Shown piece after piece: positions 56,462 to 61,983 of a stretch of DNA of 61,983 nt. Under the pieces are notes generated by a model that was not told where the DNA came from, did not search any database, and saw only the letters and a program-made list of their open reading frames with translations. The position numbers were made by a program, and so were the translations under genes. Origin of the DNA: Massilia sp. (GTDB taxonomy: Bacteria > Pseudomonadota > Gammaproteobacteria > Burkholderiales > Burkholderiaceae_D); the NCBI GenBank assembly GCA_025359245.1, contig JANYGW010000048.1:1-61983 (forward strand), in the 5' to 3' direction. Each line of letters starts with the position of its first letter. The first letter of the stretch is position 1.

Positions 56462-57667
56462 TCAAGCCGGAAAGGCGTCGGTCTTGTTGGTTTCAGCCGC
56501 ATCGGGTCGGTCTTCATGCTGCGGTGACGGCCACAGGCCGGCCGGCCGGTACAACATGGTCAGCACCAGCGCCAGGCCATACAGCAGCTGGCGCAAGATG
56601 GCCGTGTCGATCACCACGTGGCCGAAGATGGCTTTCTGGGCCGGCTCTACAGCGAAGCGCAAGATTTCGGGCAGGGCCGCCAGCAGCACGGCGCCCACCA
56701 CCACGCCGCGGATGTGGCCGATGCCGCCCAGCACCACCATCGCCAGGATCAGGATCGACTCGTTGAACGAGAATGCCTCGGGCGTAATCGAGCCGATGAA
56801 CGAGGCATACATGGCCCCGGCCACGCCGCCGAACGAGGCGCCCATCGAGAACGCCAGCAGCTTCACATTGCGCGTGTTGATGCCCATGGCCTTGGCCGCG
56901 ATTTCATCCTCGCGGATCGCGACCCAGGCCCGTCCCAGGCGCGAATGCTGCAGGCGCGACGTGACGAACACCACGGCCACGCACAGGAACAGGAACAGGA
57001 AGTAGTAGGCGTTCACCGACGGCATCGAATAGCTGCCGAACATCAGGTTCGCCTTCGAGCCCGCCTCGCCGCTGAGCGAGACGCCGAAAATGCGGATCGG
57101 ATCGATCATGTTGATCCCCTGCGCGCCGTTGGTGAAGTTGACCGGCCCGTCCAGGTTGTTCATCAGGATACGGATGATTTCGCCAAAGCCCAGGGTCACG
57201 ATGGCCAGGTAATCGCCGCGCAGCTTGAGCGTGGGCGCGCCCAGGATGGCCCCGGCCAGACCGGCCAGCGCCGCCGCCAGCGGCACGATCACCCACACCG
57301 ACAGGTGGATGCCGGTCTCGAGGATGCCCTTGCCCATGAGCGACACCAGCGCCGCCCCCAGCGCCGGGTACTCGTTGACCGTCGACTGCAGCAGCAGCGC
57401 AAATTGCGGCGAGGCCAGCAGGCCCACCATGTAGGCGCCGAGCGCGTAGAAGGCCACGTAACCCAGGTCGAGCAAGCCGGCGAAGCCGACCACGATGTTC
57501 AGCCCCAGCGCCAGCATGACGTACAACAGCGCCATATCGATGATGCGCATCGGCGAGTTACCGAACTGCATGCCGATATACGGCAGGATCAGCAGCCCGA
57601 GGACCATGGCCACGCGGCCCAGGATGGTCTTGCGGCCGGAGTCGGCGGTGAAAAATTGCAGAGCCAT
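56462..57667 (-). CDS. livM: Branched-chain amino acid ABC transporter permease LivM
   Basis: 401-residue inner-membrane permease. LNIVVGFAGLLDLGYVAFYA, APTLKLRGDYLAIVTLGFGE and LGRAWVAIREDEIAAKAMGI are LivM signatures. An insert around residues 205-240 extends it beyond the shortest homologues, and the C-terminal about 20 residues are hydrophilic. Starts 17 bp after livH with AGGAATAAC upstream. Confidence 0.95.
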   Translation of the reverse strand: MALQFFTADSGRKTILGRVAMVLGLLILPYIGMQFGNSPMRIIDMALLYVMLALGLNIVVGFAGLLDLGYVAFYALGAYMVGLLASPQFALLLQSTVNEYPALGAALVSLMGKGILETGIHLSVWVIVPLAAALAGLAGAILGAPTLKLRGDYLAIVTLGFGEIIRILMNNLDGPVNFTNGAQGINMIDPIRIFGVSLSGEAGSKANLMFGSYSMPSVNAYYFLFLFLCVAVVFVTSRLQHSRLGRAWVAIREDEIAAKAMGINTRNVKLLAFSMGASFGGVAGAMYASFIGSITPEAFSFNESILILAMVVLGGIGHIRGVVVGAVLLAALPEILRFAVEPAQKAIFGHVVIDTAILRQLLYGLALVLTMLYRPAGLWPSPQHEDRPDAAETNKTDAFPA

Positions 57668-57684
57668 GTTATTCCTTGTGTGCG

Positions 57685-58638
57685 TCAGGCGCGGTCGGCG
57701 ACGCGTTCACCCATGATGCCGGATGGACGGATGGTCAGGACCAGGATCAGCACCACGAAGGCGAAGATGTCCTGGTAGTTACTGCCGAAAAAGCCACCGG
57801 TCAGGTCGCTGATATAGCCGGCGCCAAACGCTTCGATCAGGCCCAGGGCGATGCCGCCGATCATGGCGCCGTAAATGTTGCCGATGCCGCCCAGCACGGC
57901 GGCCGAGAAGGCCTTCATGCCGGGCAAGGTCCCCATGCCGAACACGATGGTCGAATAATTGGCGCCCCACATGACGCCGGCGACGGCCGCCAGCGCAGCC
58001 CCGATGGCGAAGGTGGCCACGATCACCTTGTTCGAGTCGACCCCCATCAGGCCGGCCACGCGCGGGTTCTCGGCCGTGGCGCGCATCGCGCGGCCGAGTT
58101 TGGTTTTTTCGACCAGCAACACCAGCGCGCCCATCGACAGCACGGCCAGCACCAGCAGCAGCACCTGGGTTTGCGAAATGACGGCGCCGCCGACGGCGAT
58201 CGGGGTGGTCGGCAGCAGTTGCGGGAAAGACAGCGGCGCGTTGCCCCAAATCACCTGGGCCGACGTCGTCAGCAGGTAGGAAATGCCGATCGCGGTAATC
58301 AGGGGGGCCAGCCGCGGCGCATTGCGCAGGCGGCGGTAGGCGACCCGTTCGATCACGATATTGACCAGCACGCACGCGGGAATGGCGGCCAGGATGGCGA
58401 TCGCCAGGCTGGCATAGCCGGACAGGCCGGGCGCCACCACGGTGAGCACCTTGAGGATGGACAGGCCGACCATCGCGCCGACCATCATCACGTCGCCATG
58501 GGCGAAGTTGATGAGGTTGAGCACCCCGTACACCATCGTGTAACCCAGTGCCACCAGCGCATACATACTGCCCGTCACCAGACCATTGATCGTCTGCTGG
58601 AGCAGTGTGTCCAGTATCTGTTGGAGATGTGGATCCAT
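57685..58638 (-). CDS. livH: Branched-chain amino acid ABC transporter permease LivH
   Basis: 317-residue inner-membrane permease. NGLVTGSMYALVALGYTMVY and LINFAHGDVMMVGAMVGL are family marks, with the LivH-type MRATAENPRVAGLMGVDSNK coupling segment. First gene of the liv run. No LivJ/LivK-type binding protein is adjacent. A terminator-like hairpin lies about 40 nt upstream of its start, so expression may be attenuated. Confidence 0.95.
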   Translation of the reverse strand: MDPHLQQILDTLLQQTINGLVTGSMYALVALGYTMVYGVLNLINFAHGDVMMVGAMVGLSILKVLTVVAPGLSGYASLAIAILAAIPACVLVNIVIERVAYRRLRNAPRLAPLITAIGISYLLTTSAQVIWGNAPLSFPQLLPTTPIAVGGAVISQTQVLLLVLAVLSMGALVLLVEKTKLGRAMRATAENPRVAGLMGVDSNKVIVATFAIGAALAAVAGVMWGANYSTIVFGMGTLPGMKAFSAAVLGGIGNIYGAMIGGIALGLIEAFGAGYISDLTGGFFGSNYQDIFAFVVLILVLTIRPSGIMGERVADRA

Positions 58639-58672
58639 GTGTTTTTACGCGCCTCTTTTAATTCGTTCTAAC

Positions 58673-58707
58673 AAAAACGGCACCCGGAGAAGATCCCCGA
58701 AGTGCCG
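58673..58707 (-). terminator. Terminator hairpin in the leader of livH
   Basis: On the minus strand, CGGCAC and GTGCCG enclose a second stem CGGGGA/TCTCCG, followed by TTTTTG. It could end ispH transcripts (169 nt past that stop). However, it lies only 35 bp before livH, leaving no room for a promoter in between, so it may be an attenuator. A 49-codon frame (58794 down to 58645) runs through the hairpin and stops just before livH; it lacks a ribosome-binding site and is not called as a gene. Confidence 0.6.
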
Positions 58708-58875
58708 CTCCTTGTTTCTTGGTTCTACTGCAACCGCGCACCGCGTTGGCATATGTACACTTGCCAGCGCGACAAAAATTCCGAGCGTCGCCATGATAGC
58801 GAGGTTTGGTAAAAACTAATATCGGAAAATTACAACGGTTCCAAATAAAATTTGGTCTAAAACCCATCCCCGGCG

Positions 58876-59823
58876 TCAGGCTGCCCCGCTGCCAGCCTTG
58901 TCCAGCCCTTTCGGCAGCGGAAACGTCACATGCTCTTCGACGCCTTCGAGCGTGCGCACGCTGCGCGCGCCGAGCGCCTTGAGACGGTCGATCACGGCCT
59001 GCACCAGCACTTCGGGCGCCGAGGCGCCGGCGGTGACGCCGATGCGCAGCTTGCCGACCAGCCAGGCCGGGTCGATTTGCGAGGCATTGTCGACCATATA
59101 GGCCGGCGTGCCCTTCTTTTCGGCCACTTCGCGCAGCCGGTTCGAGTTCGAACTGTTGGGGCTGCCGACGACGATCACCACTTCCACTTGCGGCGCCATG
59201 AACTTGACCGCTTCCTGGCGGTTCGTGGTGGCGTAGCAGATATCGCCCTTCTTCGGCTCGACCACGTTCGGATACTTTTGCTTGATGGCGGCGATGATGT
59301 CGGCCGTATCGTCGACCGACAGCGTGGTCTGCGACACATAGGCGAGCTTGTCGGGACTGCTCACCTGCAGCGCGGCGACATCGGCCACCGTCTCGACCAG
59401 GTACATGCCCTGCTCGGTCTGGCCCATCGTGCCCTCGACTTCCGGATGGCCGTCGTGGCCGATCATGATGATCTCGCAGCCCTGGCGGCGCATCTTGGCC
59501 ACTTCGGCGTGGACCTTGGTCACCAGTGGACAGGTGGCGTCGAAGATGGTCAGCCCGCGCGCTTCGGCTTCGGCCCGCACCGCCTTCGAGACGCCATGCG
59601 CCGAAAACACCAGCGTATTGCCGGCCGGGACATCGTCGAGTTCTTCGATGAAGATCGCGCCCTTGTTGCGCAGGTCGTCCACCACATAGGCGTTGTGCAC
59701 GATTTCATGGCGCACATAGATAGGCGCGCCGAACTGGGTCAGCGCGCGTTCGACGATTTCGATGGCGCGGTCGACGCCGGCGCAAAAGCCGCGCGGCTGG
59801 GCCAGGAGAATTTCACTAGTCAT
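58876..59823 (-). CDS. ispH: 4-hydroxy-3-methylbut-2-enyl diphosphate reductase
   Basis: 315-residue iron-sulfur enzyme of the final MEP-pathway step, making IPP and DMAPP. The three cluster cysteines are Cys14 ([12 protein letters not shown]), Cys98 (FDATCPLV) and Cys196 ([11 protein letters not shown]). The catalytic Glu region is [10 protein letters not shown]. Ten bp downstream of the SlpA-type FKBP gene on the same strand; the pair is a conserved proteobacterial arrangement. Confidence 0.97.
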   Translation of the reverse strand: MTSEILLAQPRGFCAGVDRAIEIVERALTQFGAPIYVRHEIVHNAYVVDDLRNKGAIFIEELDDVPAGNTLVFSAHGVSKAVRAEAEARGLTIFDATCPLVTKVHAEVAKMRRQGCEIIMIGHDGHPEVEGTMGQTEQGMYLVETVADVAALQVSSPDKLAYVSQTTLSVDDTADIIAAIKQKYPNVVEPKKGDICYATTNRQEAVKFMAPQVEVVIVVGSPNSSNSNRLREVAEKKGTPAYMVDNASQIDPAWLVGKLRIGVTAGASAPEVLVQAVIDRLKALGARSVRTLEGVEEHVTFPLPKGLDKAGSGAA

Positions 59824-59833
59824 GAGGGTTCCT

Positions 59834-60289
59834 TTACAACACCGAAATCAGTTTGACTTCGAATTGCAGCGACTGGCCGGCCAGCGGATGGTTGAAGTCG
59901 AAAGTGGCGCCATCGTCGCGCAGTTCGCGCAGGATGCCGGCGAAGCGGCCCCCGCCGGGCGCGGCGAAGTCGACCAGGTCGCCGACCACATAATCATGGC
60001 CCGGCGCCGAATTTTCTGCCAGCGTGGCGCGCGACACATCGCGCACCAGCTCGGCATTGCGTTCGCCGAAAGCCTGGCCTGGGGCCAGGTCGAAAGTCTG
60101 GTGCGTGCCTTCGGCCATGCCCATCAGCGCATCTTCGAGGAAAGGCGCCAATTGGCCCTGCCCCAGCATCAGCGTGGCCGGGTTCCCCGCGAAAGTAGTG
60201 ATGAGATCAGTACCGGCGGCGGTAGCGAGCCGATAATGCAGGGTCAGGTAGGCGGAAGGCGTGACGACTGCCGGAGTTGCGTTGGACAT
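59834..60289 (-). CDS. slpA: FKBP-type peptidyl-prolyl isomerase, SlpA type
   Basis: 151-residue cytoplasmic PPIase. [20 protein letters not shown] opens the FKBP fold and [19 protein letters not shown] is the family core. An insert-in-flap domain carries [17 protein letters not shown], followed by [14 protein letters not shown] sequence (here [16 protein letters not shown]). Start at 60289 is chosen; upstream frame is not coding. Shares a divergent control region with radC. Confidence 0.93.
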   Translation of the reverse strand: MSNATPAVVTPSAYLTLHYRLATAAGTDLITTFAGNPATLMLGQGQLAPFLEDALMGMAEGTHQTFDLAPGQAFGERNAELVRDVSRATLAENSAPGHDYVVGDLVDFAAPGGGRFAGILRELRDDGATFDFNHPLAGQSLQFEVKLISVL

Positions 60290-60438
60290 AATTTTCGTGA
60301 AAGCGTGCAAAGCGACATTGTACCCCGTCAGCGGCAGCGCCCGTTTGCCAAGGGGTCGGCCCCCGGTTCTTCTTTTGGGGGACGACGGCGACGCCGAGTC
60401 CCTGGTTAAGTTAGCGCCGGCATCCCGGAGATCCAAGC

Positions 60439-61113
60439 ATGACCATCAAAGACTGGCCCGCCCAGCAACGCCCCCGCGAACGCCTGATCAGCCAGGGCGC
60501 CGCCGCCCTGTCCGACCCCGAACTGCTGGCACTGTTCCTGCGGGTCGGCGTCAAGGGCCGCAGCGCGGTCGAACTGGGACGCGACTTGTTACAGCATTTC
60601 GGCTCGATCCAGGGCCTGTTCGGCGCCACGCTAAGTCAGTTCTCAGCCGTGCACGGCATGGGGCCGGCCAAGTTCGCGCAGTTACAGGCCGTCATGGAAC
60701 TGGCCCAGCGCGCCATCGGCGAACAACTGCAGGCGGGCCCGTCGCTCGGCTCGCCCGACGCGGTGCGCCAATACCTGCGCATCAGCATGGGCCGCCAGCA
60801 GCACGAATCGTTCGTGGTGCTGTTCCTGGATGTCAAGAACCGCCTGCTGGCGTGCCAGGAAATGTTTCGCGGCACGCTGACCCACACCAGCGTCTATCCG
60901 CGCGAAGTGGTCAAGGCCGCGCTCGGCCACAACGCCGCCAGCGTCATGCTGGCCCACAACCACCCGTCCGGCGTCTCCGAGCCGAGCGACGCCGATTTGC
61001 TGCTCACGCGCGCGCTGGTGCAGGCGCTCGCCCTGGTCGACGTGCGGGTACTGGATCACTTCGTGGTCGCCGGCACCTGCGTGCATTCGTTTGCCGAGCA
61101 TGGGCAGATGTAA
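60439..61113 (+). CDS. radC: RadC family protein (JAB domain)
   Basis: 224-residue protein. The N-terminal helix-hairpin-helix region has [20 protein letters not shown] and [10 protein letters not shown]. The C-terminal JAB/MPN domain has the metal-binding motif [20 protein letters not shown] preceded by [16 protein letters not shown]. Named for DNA repair in E. coli, but a direct repair role is disputed; the JAMM site suggests hydrolase activity. Convergent with the final gene, stops one base apart. Confidence 0.94.
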   Translation: MTIKDWPAQQRPRERLISQGAAALSDPELLALFLRVGVKGRSAVELGRDLLQHFGSIQGLFGATLSQFSAVHGMGPAKFAQLQAVMELAQRAIGEQLQAGPSLGSPDAVRQYLRISMGRQQHESFVVLFLDVKNRLLACQEMFRGTLTHTSVYPREVVKAALGHNAASVMLAHNHPSGVSEPSDADLLLTRALVQALALVDVRVLDHFVVAGTCVHSFAEHGQM

Positions 61114-61114
61114 G

Positions 61115-61933
61115 TTATCCGCCAACGACCGAATACTGCTGTGCATGCGCCTTGAGCCAGACTGAAGAGCGCTGACTCTCTTGCTGGCTCGGATGGAAAT
61201 CGGCGCGGCTGTAGTTGCGCCACTGGCGTAAGCCAAACCGCAACAGCCCGCGCTTGCCGAACAGGAAGCGCGCCGCGCTGGTCCAGGTACGGAGCTGCCA
61301 CAGCGTGCCGTCGCGCTTGAGATTGGCAATCGTCTGGCGCTGCAGGTCGCGTCCGAAACTGAGGCTGACGCGCTGCATCCAGGTCACGCGCCAGTCATGG
61401 TTGCCGCCCAGCGCCTGGTACAGGTCGAACGCCGTGGCCCGGTGTTCCGATTCCTCGGCGCAGTGCCACAGCCACATCGTCGCCAGCCGCTCCTCGCTGC
61501 CGTCAAACCATGCCGGATAGGTCAGCAGCCACTCGGCGAAGATCGCTGTGAAATGTTCATGGGCCGCCGTGATCGCCAGCGCATGGCGCAAGTCGGTCCC
61601 GGCAAACGTCGCCTGGTTCTTCAAGTTGCGCACTTCCCAGTCGTTGACCAATCCCTGCTGCGCCAGCTGGGCATTGAACAGCCCGTGGATGCGGCGATGG
61701 GTCGCTTCCTGGCCGACGAAGCCCTGGACTTCAGCCTGCAAGCGCGCCTGCTGTGCTGCCGGCAGCGTCTTGTGCGCGGCGCGCACGGTGTCGATGAAAA
61801 ACTGCTCGCCCGTGGGAAAGCTCATCGACAGGGCATTGAAGAAGGCGGACCGGAACGCATCGCCGCCGCACCAGTGGCGCGCAAACGGGGTTGCCAGGTC
61901 GATATGCAAACGCCTGACGGGCAGCTCGGTCAT
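61115..61933 (-). CDS. PF10118-type metal-dependent hydrolase
   Basis: 272-residue helical protein of the predicted metal-dependent hydrolase family. Repeated His/Glu pairs look like a di-metal site: FVGQEATHRRIHGLFN, ITAAHEHFTAIFAEWLL and WLWHCAEESEHRATAFDLYQ. FFNALSMSFPTGEQFFIDTV near the N terminus is a family mark. The start at 61933 follows GGAGAGTCGAGC. Reaction unknown. Confidence 0.85.
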   Translation of the reverse strand: MTELPVRRLHIDLATPFARHWCGGDAFRSAFFNALSMSFPTGEQFFIDTVRAAHKTLPAAQQARLQAEVQGFVGQEATHRRIHGLFNAQLAQQGLVNDWEVRNLKNQATFAGTDLRHALAITAAHEHFTAIFAEWLLTYPAWFDGSEERLATMWLWHCAEESEHRATAFDLYQALGGNHDWRVTWMQRVSLSFGRDLQRQTIANLKRDGTLWQLRTWTSAARFLFGKRGLLRFGLRQWRNYSRADFHPSQQESQRSSVWLKAHAQQYSVVGG

Positions 61934-61983
61934 GCTCGACTCTCCGGAAAGGACAAACCTTGTGTGACACTGAATCTACCGTG

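Noticed and set aside
58658..58867. 69-codon minus-strand frame between ispH and livH
   Set aside because: Composition looks random and it would end within the livH leader; the terminator and alternative leader frame explain the region better.

Overview
The window is GC-rich, densely packed chromosomal DNA from a betaproteobacterium. Gene content and protein sequence point to Oxalobacteraceae (Massilia / Duganella / Janthinobacterium type). The markers are the RNase E with a long Ala/Pro/Arg-rich tail, the ribF-ileS-lspA-coaBC-dut cluster, the aat-bpt pair, a phasin gene and a CqsA/JqsA-type alpha-hydroxyketone quorum-sensing locus. No insertion sequences, prophage genes, CRISPR arrays or rRNA genes are visible. 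The species call is inference from protein families.

Layout. 1-3765: rne with a long leader and a terminator. 3848-8168: chrA-moaA-mobA-moeA, coupled by overlaps (chromate transport plus molybdenum-cofactor synthesis). 8205-9186: a divergent fatty-acid-desaturase-like gene behind a perfect 11-bp direct repeat. 9220-14635: the most interesting block. On the minus strand jqsA (autoinducer synthase), a truncated haemoglobin and rmuC lie in tandem. On the plus strand jqsS (sensor kinase) and jqsR (response regulator) diverge. A perfect FNR/Anr box lies between jqsA and jqsS. 14661-18197: a large FtsX-type permease and an adenine/adenosine deaminase. 18503-23589: prkA-yeaH-spoVR stress operon with a good promoter and a strong end hairpin. 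24233-28141: tonB-exbB-exbD-exbD-TPR. 28261-36011: ribF-ileS-lspA-coaBC-dut, followed by a lipoprotein with a broken M48 active site and a small secreted protein. ileS carries an in-frame amber codon.

36043-43802: mixed housekeeping genes: a small membrane protein, an EamA exporter, an AlkA glycosylase, a MerR/TipAS regulator, initiator tRNA-fMet with promoter and terminator, a Nudix hydrolase, aat-bpt (N-degron tagging), pyrD and an aldo/keto reductase. 43803-48401: cysTWA-cysB sulfate uptake plus a TauE/SafE exporter. 48492-53977: peroxiredoxin, a small alpha/beta hydrolase, dgkA, an IclR regulator, pbpG, a nitroreductase and an EamA exporter. 54154-54936: phasin gene with two near-identical 18-bp palindromes flanking its promoter. 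54955-58638: livHMGF branched-chain amino acid ABC transporter without a binding protein. 58876-61933: ispH, a SlpA-type FKBP, radC and a PF10118-type hydrolase.

How it fits together: the quorum-sensing genes appear wired to oxygen supply through an Anr site placed at the class II distance from a possible jqsA promoter. A haem protein follows jqsA closely enough to be co-transcribed. Polyhydroxyalkanoate granule coating appears to be under a PhaR-like repressor. Many genes overlap by 1-14 bp, indicating translational coupling. All functional calls rest on sequence recognition by eye; no database search was run.
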